Shown: positions 48,830 to 59,724 of the stretch, one piece after another
How the letters are laid out: each line of letters opens with the position of its first letter
Numbering within the stretch: the first letter of the stretch is position 1
Assembly: GCA_037957365.1 (NCBI GenBank)
Contig: JARHVA010002425.1
Span: 938,001 to 1,002,000 of the forward strand
Direction: 5' to 3'
DNA length: 64,000 nucleotides
From: Torreya grandis
Taxonomy: Eukaryota > Streptophyta > Pinopsida > Cupressales > Taxaceae
Made by a program: the position numbers and the translations under genes
The notes under the pieces: generated by a model
The model's database searches: none
Told to the model about the DNA's origin: nothing
What the model saw: the letters and a program-made list of their open reading frames with translations, nothing else

Positions 48830-50394
48830 GCTCATAATTCTTTGGATGGTGTCACCTCATCTCCATCCAAATCACTCATCAATTTCAACATCATCACTTG
48901 ACAGAACAATAACTCGGGGGTCTCATGTTTGATCTATGTCATTCCTGTACAAAGGAGCAACAAAGAATATTGGATCAACGTTGGTGAAAAATAGAAGTCT
49001 AATAACAATTTCGTTGGACATATTCATTCACTTTACATATGCAAGGCATCTTGTCATGATCAATTTCTATTTTTGGGGTCCATCGACAAATCCTTTTACC
49101 TTTTCAGAAAAGGTACTCCCTCAAAGGAATGCCATCATCATCATTAGAATGGGTATGAGGGTCATTTCTCCCAATTCTTAGGTGGTGATTGATGCAAATA
49201 TATATAGTTTAATATTTTAAAAACTAAAATTAACTTAAATTTTACTTCATGCAAACCATTCAATAAAGTGCATCTAACATGATGTCCATTATTGTCTGCA
49301 CCTTGCCCTTGCTCCACCCATTGTCTTTCTCGCTCCATTTATTGATAGAGGTTCTTCGCCTTATGCAGGATTGCCTTCTCCATTCCAAGTTTTTGCATGA
49401 ATTGTATGCAATTATCTAGTCATTGATATCCTTCAAGGCTATCTCACTAAGATCACATGATTGGGAGACATTCTCCCTCACCATCCATGATCTTCACAAA
49501 CTATCTCTCTTATCGACGCTATAGTTTTTTAAGATTCAGTCTATTGGCCTATGTTCTATTTGTATTTTTGTGTATGATCTTCCCCTCAAATTCCTTTTAC
49601 CATTGTCGGCATGCCTTAGGGGCCTCCTTGGAATGGGATGTCAACCATGAATATTTAGAAGGTGAGCATTAATTCGGTCTAGTGACCAAAATGGATGGTC
49701 ACCATTATCATAAAATGTGTTTCATGGACACAACAAACAATATTACAATTCTCATTTCATAATATTCATATACATAATCCTATATTTGGTATCAAACTAT
49801 GATTCAATAAAGAAGCCATTTTAGGTTATAAGCATAAATCAACAAACTAAATAAAAGGTCCTCTAAGATAAGAAAACTTTCTTACAGGTTTCAATTCCTC
49901 ATCCACATCAGATTGTGAGGCATCTGGAAGCCAATCATTGTCATCATCATCATCATTGACATCCTCATCAAGCTTCTCGAACTCCACCTCATCCTATCGC
50001 AATGGTCGACATACATATGCCAATTCAAACATGTGTGAAACAACAAACATGTATGAGCATGATGAAAGAAAGAATAATAAGCACAACCAATACTCACATT
50101 TGTGGGAATGAAGTCATTATGTGGGTCATTATATCCCTCCTCACCGTGGCTCTACTTCACCCCGTCTAACTAAAATACCAAAAAGCAACATAGAAAATCA
50201 TAAGGTGTGTGAAAAGTGGTCTATTACTGAGTATTATAGGAATGTAAAAAGGGCCTACAAAAAGAAGCATCTATGAATAAAATGAATGAACAAATATTAA
50301 GTATGGCCATTGGTTCTCATATATCTCAAGACACATAGTCATTGTGTGGGTCATGAACACCCTCATCACCTTGGCTCCACTTCGCCCCCTCCTG
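48830..50394 (-). pseudogene. Unrecognised multi-exon gene remnant with duplicated exon
   Basis: The minus strand shows exon-like blocks with splice signals. Exon a (50,394 to about 50,327, after TTGTAG) reads QEGAKWSQGDEGVHDPHNDY. Exon b (50,167-50,098, after TTAG, donor GTGAGT) reads DGVK, stop, SHGEEGYNDPHNDF, a diverged copy of exon a. Exon c (49,993-49,886, acceptor GATAG, donor GTAAG) is a stop-free 36-codon acidic block, DEVEFEKLDEDVNDDDDDND then WLPDASQSDVDEELKP. A further block near 49,290-49,440 reads LGMEKAILHKAKNLY, stop, MERERQWVEQGQGADN. A last block near 48,880-49,060 reads TNVDPIFFVAPLYRND then VIVLSSDDVEIDE. No family was recognised. Confidence 0.55.
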
Positions 50395-50449
50395 CTACAA
50401 TATTAAACATTACATAACAAATCACAAAGTGGATGCAAAATTAGAAAAT

Positions 50450-53400
50450 ATTGAGTATTCCATAAATGCAAAAGGAATATTAAATTTCACTTGGCCAATA
50501 TAGGGAGAGTCATTAAAATTACTAGTATTTTCCCCTCATCTGCATCTATATTTAAAAAATAGTCAAATACCCATCAAGATTCCACTATGGGATATTGGCG
50601 GCCACAGAGTGGCTATCCCCACCTAGTGGGAATCCCACCCCACTAGTGGATGCACCATCTAAAACCTTCGTAGGATATCCAATGAGTGGATGGGAATGCC
50701 TGAACTCAAGGCATGCCCACAATGAGGACATACTATTGATTTCTTTCTCCTAAAATAATTGATGTAAGAATCAATTACATCAACAAACAAGAATTGAACT
50801 AAACAATTCACCATCGAGGGTAATAGATAAAATTACTTACAATATGTTCAGTCTTAGCATATATCTTTTTCAAGAACTCATTTCATTTCAGATCATCCAC
50901 CATAAATTTGGGCCATTGAACTTTCAAAGTATTAGTTGCCAACATACAACAATGTGCACATAGGTTAGTTTGAATAATGGTTTACAACGTTGAAACTTGT
51001 GTATGAACTATACAAAAAAATTAAAGTGATGGTCACCGAGACACTAAAATTCACTCCCCCCTTCAACAACATTGGGAATTAGTTATTTTGCATAGCAAGA
51101 TGTTATTTCTAACATAATATATTTTCTTATCCTACCTATTATAGCTTGGAAGTCTAGGAAGTTTTTTTTGTGGTCTTTGCTCCATTGGCTAATAGGTAAA
51201 CTATATTGAGATTTATTAGGTCCATTAAGTTCATAAAAAATCAAATAAAAAATACCAAATATAATCTAATACTATTTTATAAAATAAAATCAATGTGATG
51301 CAATGAAGAGAAATTGAGCAAAGTAAAAAAGATAGGGTGTGTATAAAAACAAGTATACTTGTATATTGAAAATGGCTTACTCAAATGAAAAATAGAGCTC
51401 AAGATATTAAAAATGTGAAATACTAAAATATTAAAAACTTATATACTCATATACCATAAAGCTTTGGGAGGGGTTTGAAATACTCATATACAATATACCA
51501 TAAACCATATATCGTACGCCATATACCATATACCATACACCTTGTTCTACAGCTCTATTTTTCATATACTATATACCCTATTCTACCCTGTTTTAAAGAT
51601 GTGTTATTCAAATGAAATAATTTCAAAATATACCATAACATTCACAAGATAAAACTAAGAAGATATTAACTTTTGTCAAATTCCTTATTGATTGGTAAGT
51701 TGGACTATAGGAGGAAAAATTGGGAATTTATTGTTTTTATCTCTTATAGCTTACATTAAATATATTAAACTTCACATTGCTAACTTATGCAGGGAAAAAC
51801 CTTAAACCATACACAAACAAAGTTACAATATAATTAGGATATCACACTTTGTCCAAGAGCTTGCAACATACCAAAATATGGACTGCAAAGTGTAGGGACA
51901 TTCATAGTAGGGATAAAAGGGTCTAGAACAGAATTTATATTATAAGGTCTCAAACCTCATATCCACAATAAAAGTGTAATAAATGAGTACCCCTATTCTA
52001 GTAGGTTGTCATTAGATATGCATATTACTAAGGTATATATGCATGATAGATCTGAAACAAAATGGCATGCTTCTCTCTAGCGGTGCACCACTTAGTGTAA
52101 CCTATAACATACAAGGTGTCATTGTCATATGAACAAAGGATGAAAAATGAATATCAATGACTAAGTTGGTCTGAAGTGTACAAGGCTAAGTCATATAATA
52201 CATTTGGATAACTAAATATCATGTTATGAAAAGACTAAGGTTCCTTAAGAATCCAAACTCTTCTTGACATTAGTACTATCTATCCACTTCAGATGAATCG
52301 CTATAATGGGGCTAATGAGGGGTTGTTCACATTTCCACATTTCCCCCAGTGATTCTAGTAACCTATCAATCTTACAAAGTTCTAGTCTAGAAACAAACTT
52401 TGACAAGGGAAAATGTGACCTCATAAGCTTGAAAAGCAACTTACCAGGTGCATTTAAGATGGTGGGTGTAGGAAGATTAAGTCATTTTAAAGGTAGATGC
52501 AAAATGCAATATCAATGTGTAGGATGACATTGATAATAAGAAATTGCTTCATATTTTGTATATGACACCACAATGAGAGTGAAGGAGATGAAGGTTACGA
52601 AATAGACAAGGTAAGTATTAAAAAAATTCAAATCCAAGCCCACATCTATCACATGTAAATGGTATATCCTAGAAGTTTCGTGAATGCCTAAAGTGAGACA
52701 TAAAACGTGAATACAATAAAGATATTTTAATAGTAATGATATACAAAAATATAGGGAAAGGTCAGTTTTTGAAAGTGAAATAAGGATATATATTGAATGA
52801 CATATCAACAATATGCCTTGAAAACTCATGGAATAATAGTGAACCATATACATATATTGTAAATTCATGAAGGCAGTTTTTGCAGACTATAACACAAGTT
52901 AGAGTTACTCTGGAGATCTCAAATAGTGATAATAAGATATGGGGTAAGTATGAGGCGAGATTTCATAAAGTATGATTGTTTTTCCATTGAGACAACATGT
53001 CCAACAAATCGTAGGCCTTCTCCATTACTAACTTGGGACAAACTGTGGCAATAGTCATCGAGATTACTCTGTCCACTTGTGCTTGAGCTACCTCCCTCCA
53101 CCTTGGATCCAACAATGATTGAATCTTGAATGACATAGCCTTTAGCTTGATTCCCTGGGTTTACAGTATCAACACAATGTGCAAAGCGGGTAATGATATG
53201 GGAAAGATGCAATGTGCCCCACTTGAAATGATAAAATGAAATGGCAAAGTCATGAAAAGCAGTGTGGAAGCTCTTGACTGCCATGCAGGTCTCCACATCA
53301 CGATGCTGCCATATTGGATGAGTTTTTCATGTTAACTATGACGGTGATCGGGCATGCGACAACGATATTGGCAATGATGGTTAAGCAACCTCAACTGTCA

Positions 53401-53460
53401 TGGTGGTGGTTAGTTAGATGGTGGTCATAGTTGGTGGTCAGGTTTTCATGACTTCATTGT
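50450..53460. other. Unassigned stretch
   Basis: No domain was recognised. CATATACC/CCATATA words cluster at 51,485-51,542 as a short degenerate repeat. Minus-strand frames at 52,512-52,868 (118 residues) and 52,919-53,296 (125 residues) lack known motifs; the first is Tyr/Leu/Ile-rich as expected from composition. Confidence 0.45.
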
Positions 53461-54100
53461 TTGAAAAGTCCATTCAGAGCAAACTAATGCCAACATGCAC
53501 ATAGTTTGTGCGTGTTGGTTAAGCTCACCTGTTGGAGAGGGGTTGTGGTACGAATATTTCTTGAAAGTTTTTTCGTGCTTAATTAGTTTTTACTTATGGA
53601 AGCTCATGTGGAGAATTATGGGATTTTGGGTTTAGTTTTTTGGGCTCTTCAATGAGTTGTTGGTATCATCTCTAATGTCAGTTTTTTATTCCTTTGGCTT
53701 CGGGGTAGGTCCCTCAATGCTTTTCAATGATTTTTCTTGTTTGGTTCGTCGTTTCATGCCTAGTAGTCTTCAACAACAAAAGGGTACGATGGAGTGTCCT
53801 TTGGTTGGCGAAGAGGGAGTTTGTCCATTGACAGTGGTTTCTAGGGATTGTGGTGTCCAATTGTTCTATGTTGGTTATTTGGGGCTTGGATTGGAATTTT
53901 TGCTATGATTTTTTGTCATGTTTTGTTGTTATTGGGGTTTGTCCCCCATTTAGGCTTTGATAAGCTTTGGGTTTTCTCTTTACAGGTGAAGTGTGGAGTC
54001 CACCTTGATCCCGATTTTTGTTCATCTCATTTTTTTATCGTTGTTTGGGTGTGCATCCCTACAACCTTTAATATCTATAATATTAAAAAAAAATTGTAAA
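53461..54100. other. G/T-rich block with hydrophobic frames
   Basis: Base composition differs from the surroundings (many GGTTTG and TTTGTT words). Overlapping plus frames at 53,657-54,181 are rich in Phe, Leu and Cys as a result. No domain was seen. It could be the 3' part of a LINE-like element, but nothing confirms that. Confidence 0.35.
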
Positions 54101-55279
54101 TTATCTTATTTTCTATACACGCATTATCTAATTCATTATTTTTTATATAATTTATTTTTAATTTCAAATTTTGTTTTTTAAATTTTGAATATGTTTATTT
54201 GTTCGATTTTTTCTATTAAAAAATTAAATTTATATAAAAATTAAAAATAATTTAAGTATTTAATTATTGATTTTATCATATTTTGAATGGTAAAACTAAT
54301 CAATTATGGACTACTTTTCAAAAAAAAAAAAAAACTACCATCTTTAAATGACCATCAAGTTTAATCCAACAAAGGTCAACTAAGTTAATATGGCAATTGA
54401 ATTTTATTTAGTTTACTTGGCTTTCACTCAATTTTTCTTTAAAGTTTTTTTTAATATTATGAATTCCCCAAGCCTCATTTTAATACGTGGACTGCATATC
54501 CAATCGAAATGAATATTTGTTTGCCCTTATTTAAGCTCTTAAAGCTTGAAGTTAAGAATGCACTAGTTTTTTAAGTATATATTTTAAAAGATACAATTCT
54601 ATATATTTTGATTAGATGATAGATAGGGGAAGGGGATAACTAGATGGGCACCTTAATATTAGGGTTTTATATTTTTTTATTATGTTATTTTGTATTTTGA
54701 AAATTTGGATTTAGATAATTTAATATTTTTTAATGTGAAAAAACTGTCGAGGGAAAATCGATGTTTTATACTCGACAATATATAATTTTTCTTCATATTT
54801 TAGTATGATCAATGAAAAATTAATAATTAGTTGGAAATTGATCAATAAAATTTTTCAAACTAATATATTATTTTAATATTAGTATTCATTATTTTTACAT
54901 AAATTATACAAACATATAAATAAATTATGGAAACATATTGACAAAAAACATAATAACAAACTTTACATATCATTAATACAAAATAAAATTTATACAAAAC
55001 TAATATACATATCTTAAATAAATTTATATAAAATACAATTCAATACAACATAATTACTATATCTTAAAAATGATATTTAATAATATATTTTACATAAATT
55101 TATCTAAAATATGTATAATAGTATATTCTATAATTATATTATACTATAATAAAATATATTATTTAATAGAATATATCATTATAATATATTATCTAATATT
55201 ATAATATAATTATATTATAATACAATATATAATTTTCTATATATATATATGTATGAAAAATAAAATATATAATTATAAG
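54101..55279. other. Extremely AT-rich stretch
   Basis: Nearly all A and T, especially 54,890-55,260. No gene. A 7-bp inverted pair TGTCGAG/CTCGACA lies at about 54,747-54,779. Confidence 0.6.
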
Positions 55280-55780
55280 CACCCACCAAATATTTCATTA
55301 TGATAAATAAATAATTAAATTATTTTATTTTGAAGTAAATAAATTTAACACAATAAAATTATAATTTACCCATCATATTATTATATAATTGCTCAAATAA
55401 ATAAATAAATATTTTTATTTTGAAATAAATAAAATTATCACAACAATAAATATAATTCACCCACCATATATTCCAAATAAATATATAATTAAATTCTTTT
55501 ATTTTGAAATAAATAAAATTACAATAAAAAATTAGAACTCACTTGTTATGTTATCAAATAATTACAATTACAGTCCAAATAAATAAATAAATAATTTTTG
55601 AGGTAAATAAAATTACCTAATTCACTCACCATATATTTGAGTATAGTAAATACATAATTAAATTCTTTTATTTTGAAGTAAATAAAAATACCACGACAAA
55701 AAATTCATCTATCATATTGTCAAATAATTATAGACCAAATTAATAAATAAATTAAAAATAAGCATAGATTTTTTTATGTT
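55280..55780. repeat. About 171-bp AT-rich tandem repeat, three copies
   Basis: CTTTTATTTTGAAGTAAATAAA-like words recur at about 55,323, 55,495 and 55,665, with related half-units near 55,412 and 55,593. Each main unit opens with CACCCACCA(A/T)ATATT or CACTCACCATATATT. The young copia at 55,822 landed just right of it. Confidence 0.7.
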
Positions 55781-55890
55781 GGCTCTAAAAGAATTAAATA
55801 ATAACACACTCATGACATTACTGTTAAGGTGTGGAGCTAAAAGCTTCAATAATTTGCAGACACAAGAGAGGATGCTGAAGAACTAGAGGA

Positions 55891-56004
55891 ACCGGCGTCG
55901 GCAACATGACCGACGTTGGTCACAGAGAGTGGAGAAGGAAACCGGCGACGGCAGGGAGTCGGCCGACGTCGGTAGCATCAGACAAGCAGGGACCAACGTC
56001 GGTC
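55891..56004 (+). promoter_or_regulatory. Cluster of ACCGACGTCGGT palindromes in LTR U3
   Basis: Five related sites lie at 55,891 (ACCGGCGTCGG), 55,908 (GACCGACGTTGGT), 55,941 (ACCGGCGACGGC), 55,960 (GGCCGACGTCGGT) and 55,991 (GACCAACGTCGGTC). The full palindrome contains ACCGAC, the DRE/CRT core bound by CBF/DREB factors, on both strands, overlapping the bZIP-type GACGTC core. The position upstream of the TATA-like box suits an enhancer. The regulatory role is inferred from sequence only. Confidence 0.55.
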
Positions 56005-56145
56005 GCCTATGCGGTCCAGAACTGTTCGTTGCACGAACAGTTAGTTAGTTGAACCAAGTGTTTGCATGCTAAGGGGCTAATTTAAGTCGCGGGCTGTGTG
56101 TCTAATTTTAGTAGTTAGAGTTCTATTTTTGTAAGCATGGGATCT

Positions 56146-56154
56146 TATTTATAG
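56146..56154 (+). promoter_or_regulatory. TATA-like box in the LTR
   Basis: TATTTATAG, identical in the 3' LTR, lies about 325 bp into the LTR and downstream of the palindrome cluster, a normal place for an LTR core promoter. Confidence 0.6.
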
Positions 56155-56549
56155 ACCCATAAGGCATGTATTGTAATTATTCTAAGGCAAGTAAAAGCAT
56201 TGAAGCAAGCAAGGTCAAGGAGATCTACAGGGGTAAGGTCAAGGAGATCAGCTGAAGCATTCAAGGAGGGATAGCAACTCAGGGTTTAGAGTTGTTGTGT
56301 TGAGCAAGAGAGAGAGGGAAGAAGGTCTTGAGGTGTGGCAAGCCTTTGAGGTGGAGGAAGAAGTGGCATCTTCCTTATTGTATTTTCTTCTAGTAGTATT
56401 TAATACAAGAGTGTGTATTGTCTCTCAAATTCTTTGTTGTCTCAAGTTTCTAGCTACTTTATCATTCTGGTATAATTTCGTGTTTAATTGCTAATACGAG
56501 AAGTAATCAATTGTGCTCTAATTGGTAGAGCTAGAGATCCCCTGACAAG

Positions 56550-56561
56550 TGGTATCAAAGC
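56550..56561 (+). other. Primer-binding site (initiator tRNA-Met type)
   Basis: TGGTATCAAAGC lies two bases after the 5' LTR and differs from TGGTATCAGAGC by one base. Confidence 0.92.
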
Positions 56562-56640
56562 TACGATTTGCAGGAAGCAGGGTATTATTTTTTGATTACA
56601 GGTCATTCACAGAGTTTTCTGATTGAGTGGGAGTTCAGCA

Positions 56641-58209
56641 ATGGCAGAAAAAAGCAGGCTACGAATGGAGAAGTTTAACGGAAAGAATTATCAATATTGG
56701 AGGATGCAGATTGAGGACTATCTGTATCAGAAGGATTTGTACTTACCGTTGGGTGGGGTTGCATGCAAGCCCACAGATATGAAGGATGAAGAATGGAATG
56801 TTCTTGATTGGAAGGCTCTCGGTTCCATAAGGTTGAGCCTTGCATCATCTGTGATTTCCAGCTTATCACAGTGCAAGACAACGAAAGAGTTGATAAAGTC
56901 CTTGGCAAATTTATACGAAAAGCCTTCGGCTTCTAATAAGGTATATCTTATAAAGCAGCTATTTACTTTGCAAATGCAGGAAGGTGGATTGGTACATACT
57001 CATCTCAGTGATTTCCATGGTTTGGTAAACCAACTAGCTTCAATCAATATTATTTTTGATGATGAGGTAAAGGCTCTCTTGATTTTATATTCTTTGCCTG
57101 AAAGTTGGGACGACTTGGTTATGGCAGTAAGTAATTCTGCATCTGCTTCTAAAATCTTAAAAGTTGATGATGTTGTGAGTGTGATCTTGAATGAAGAAAT
57201 ACGCAAGAGAAGCACAGGTGAATCATCAGGGAATGCTCTAAGTGCAGAAAGCAGGGGAAGGCAAAGGGAGAAGGTTGAGCAAGAGAAATCAAGGTCGGGA
57301 ATGAGATCCGAGTCCAAATGTATTACCTGCTGGTTTTGTGGAAAGAAAGGACATACAAAGAAGGAGTGTTGGTTGAGAGATAAAGAGAATCAACATGCAG
57401 GTATTGAAGAAGCAAAGGATGCAAGTATTGTGATGCAGGATGCTCTCATACTTTCTTTGGATAGTCAGGTAGGATCATGGATTTTAGATTTTGGTTCATC
57501 TTTCCATGCATCCCCAAACAGAGATTTGTTCTACGAGTATGAACAGGGAGACTTTGGAGTTCTTTATTTAAGGGATGGTACGCCTTGTCAGATAGTTGGC
57601 AAAGGGAAAGTGCAGCTGAGATTACAGATTGACAACACGTGGGTGTTGAAAGAGGTCATGCATGTTCCAATTCTGAAGCAGAGTCTGATTTCTGTAGGAA
57701 GGTTGGGAGATGAGGGATGCACAATAACCCTCACAGCGGATTCTTGGAAGGTTACCAAGGGAGCACTTGTTCTAGCAAGAGGTAAGAAAGTAGATACTCT
57801 TTATCTATCTACTTGTATTACTGATTCTACTTCTGGTGTAGATTCGAAGATGTGGCCTAATAGGCTTAGTCACAAGAATAAGAAGGGAATGGAAGTTCTT
57901 GATTTAAAAGGTATGTGTTCAAATTTGGAAAGCACAGATACAGTTCATTGCAGAAAGAGAAAATTTGATGCTTTTGACAGGGACAAAGAAGCCTTGGTGT
58001 TTATGGAGGAGATGAAGGACAGAGATCAGTCACAGGGGCTGAATAAATCTGAGCAGGGCAGCATGGACAGAGGTTTGATCCAAGAAGAGCTCGCGGATGA
58101 AAATTTCATCACTTACAGGAACATACAGACACCGATGTCGATAGCTTGGCACCGACGTCAGTCATCCAGATACCGACATTGGTCATGTGCAGATCAGCAG
58201 GGTCGGTAG
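56641..58209 (+). CDS. Copia Gag with CCHC knuckle and truncated protease
   Basis: A 522-codon open frame from ATG 56,641; an upstream TTG at 56,623 was not taken as start. The capsid-like region starts RMEKFNGKNYQYWRMQIEDY and continues through LYEKPSASNKVYLIKQLF and ALLILYSLPESWDDLV, typical of copia Gag. Residues 230-243 form a perfect knuckle, CWFCGKKGHTKKEC. The protease active site at about residues 280-290 is WILDFGSSFHASP, where D-S-G-A has become D-F-G-S; the Asp remains but activity is doubtful. The pre-integrase motif is damaged (MWPNRLSHKNKKGMEVL). Beyond about residue 425 the protein is not recognisable and runs into the palindrome-rich segment. Gag could still be functional. Confidence 0.85.
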   Translation: MAEKSRLRMEKFNGKNYQYWRMQIEDYLYQKDLYLPLGGVACKPTDMKDEEWNVLDWKALGSIRLSLASSVISSLSQCKTTKELIKSLANLYEKPSASNKVYLIKQLFTLQMQEGGLVHTHLSDFHGLVNQLASINIIFDDEVKALLILYSLPESWDDLVMAVSNSASASKILKVDDVVSVILNEEIRKRSTGESSGNALSAESRGRQREKVEQEKSRSGMRSESKCITCWFCGKKGHTKKECWLRDKENQHAGIEEAKDASIVMQDALILSLDSQVGSWILDFGSSFHASPNRDLFYEYEQGDFGVLYLRDGTPCQIVGKGKVQLRLQIDNTWVLKEVMHVPILKQSLISVGRLGDEGCTITLTADSWKVTKGALVLARGKKVDTLYLSTCITDSTSGVDSKMWPNRLSHKNKKGMEVLDLKGMCSNLESTDTVHCRKRKFDAFDRDKEALVFMEEMKDRDQSQGLNKSEQGSMDRGLIQEELADENFITYRNIQTPMSIAWHRRQSSRYRHWSCADQQGR

Positions 58210-58325
58210 GTCGAATAGGAGAAGTCTGACGTTGGTCACAAAGACCGACGTCGGTAGGAGGGACACCGGCGTCGGCCAGGGAAACGACGTCGACAGTCAG
58301 GATCAGTGCAGGAACCGACATCGAT
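58131..58325 (+). repeat. Internal array of ACCGACGTCGGT-like palindromes
   Basis: Eight variants lie at about 58,131, 58,150, 58,172, 58,226, 58,243 (perfect), 58,265, 58,283 and 58,313, plus a half-site near 58,200. Spacing within groups is about 18-22 bp. The motif is the same as in the LTR U3, but the surrounding bases are not LTR sequence. The end of the Gag frame reads into it. Confidence 0.8.
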
Positions 58326-58993
58326 CAGGAGCAGACTGGGAGATGGCCTAGATCGGTCACTGGAACGGATGTTGGGTGGATCTATAAGTCTCAAACACCC
58401 ATGTGGAGGTCAGGAAAGGTATGTGAACCTCATATTCGTTGTTCACCTTCTTTATATTGCTTACTGATAGTCATGAACTAGGAAGATGGAAGAAGCAATG
58501 CAGGTAGAATCCAGAAATAGTGGGAGCTTGGCATGGATGAGGAGTGTGAGTCCTTGGAGAACCAAACAGGTATTTGTTGGTAGTGTTGTCAGCTGGAAGA
58601 AAGCACTAGATAGAGGGATGGATTCCCGTTCTAGAGAAGAGAGTGGATGGATACATGAGACAGAAGGCTATGGTATATGGTCTTGATTATGCTGCAGAAC
58701 AATGAAGGATAATATTAGCTACATTATCCTGTTACTGTATTGTGTTACTTGTTGCAGGGTTTCATATACAGGGAGTTCTCTGAGCTAAGAGTAGAGTTGG
58801 TTCAGAAATATGTCATGGAGAATTTGGGAGCAGCAAAATTCTTGTGGCATAAGATACATGTATTGCATCACAGGGTTACGTGGTGGTTGGTCTTCAAGAG
58901 TGACATTGAAGAGGGATACAGAGCCTAAGGAACAAAATAGATGGTGTACAGGTACAGGTACAAGTTGCAGCAATTTATCTCCAAGTGGGAGAT
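58326..58993 (+). pseudogene. Residual pol and 3' leader of the young copia
   Basis: At about 58,530-58,570, after a shift, the frame reads WELGMDEECESLENQT, which matches the start of the copia RT domain (usual WELAMDEE.ESL..NQTW). EEAMQVE lies just before it in another frame. The rest of RT, including the YVDD region, and a clear RNase H are absent. AAGTGGGAGAT before the 3' LTR is the polypurine tract. Confidence 0.6.
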
Positions 58994-59719
58994 TGTTAAG
59001 GTGTGGAGCTAAAAGCTTCAACTATTTGCAGACACAAGAGAGGATGCTGAAGAACCAGAGGAACCGGCGTCGACAGCATGACCGACGTCGGTCACAGACA
59101 GTGGAGAAAGAAATCGGCAACGGCAGGGAGTCGGCCGACGTAGGCAGCACCAGACAAGCAGGGACCGGCATTGGTCGCCTGTGCGGTCCAGAACTGTTTG
59201 CTGCACGAACAGTTAGTTAGTTGAACCGAGTGTTTGCATGCTAAGGGGCTAATTTAAGTCGCGGGCTGTGTGTCTAATTTTAGTAGTTAGAGTTCTATTT
59301 TTGTAAGCATGGGATCTTATTTATAGACCCATAAGGCATGTATTGTAATTATTCTAAGGCAAGTAAAATCATTGAAGCAAGCAAGGTCAAGGAGATCTAC
59401 AGGTGTAAGGTCAAAGAGATCAGCTGAAGCATTCAAGGAGGGATAGCAACTCAGGCTTTAGAGTTGTTGTGTTGAGCAAGAGAGAGAGGGAAGAAGGTCT
59501 TGAGGTGTGGCAAGCCTTTGAGGTGGAGGAAGAAGTGGCATCTTCCTTATTGTATTTTCTTCTAGTAGTATTTAATACAAGAGTGTGTATTGTCTCTCAA
59601 ATTCTTTGTTGTCTCAAGTTTCTAGCTACTTTATCATTCTGGTATAATTTCGTGTTTAATTGCTAATACGAGAAGAAATCAATTGTGCTATAATTGGTAG
59701 AGCTAGAGATCCCCTGACA
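58994..59719 (+). repeat. 3' LTR of the young copia
   Basis: The partner of 55,822-56,547. Differences cluster in the first 200 bp, where many CpG palindrome positions changed (for example ACCGACGTTGGT versus ACCGACGTCGGT, GGCCGACGTCGGT versus GGCCGACGTAGGC). ATTAC follows directly. Confidence 0.95.
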
Positions 59720-59724
59720 ATTAC

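Larger units (their letters stand above)
55822..56547 (+). repeat. 5' LTR of the young copia
   Basis: It has the same length as the 3' copy. U3 carries five ACCGACGTCGGT-like palindromes at 55,891-56,004. A TATA-like TATTTATAG lies at 56,146-56,154, about 140 bp further on. The transcription start is probably shortly after. The rest of the LTR differs from the 3' copy at only a handful of bases. Confidence 0.95.
55822..59719 (+). mobile_element. Young Ty1/copia element, internally deleted
   Basis: LTRs of 726 bp each (55,822-56,547 and 58,994-59,719) have TGTTAAGG...CCTGACA ends. A perfect target duplication ATTAC lies at 55,817-55,821 and 59,720-59,724. A tRNA-Met primer site and a polypurine tract (AAGTGGGAGAT) are present. 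The interior keeps Gag and part of protease, but integrase, most of RT and RNase H are missing. The LTRs are near identical outside U3. The element is far richer in CpG than its neighbourhood, as expected for a recent arrival. It must depend on a related full element. Confidence 0.95.

Noticed and set aside
53657..54181. Small membrane protein
   Set aside because: Overlapping hydrophobic frames come from G/T-rich composition; no start context, homologue or conserved motif.
56297..56494. 65-residue frame repeated identically at 59,469-59,666
   Set aside because: It lies in the R/U5 part of the two LTRs, begins with TTG rather than ATG, and is duplicated only because the LTRs are. No domain.
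58109..58321. Minus-strand 70-codon frame rich in Asp, Val and Thr
   Set aside because: It reads the opposite strand of the palindrome array, which is open on both strands because the motif is self-complementary.
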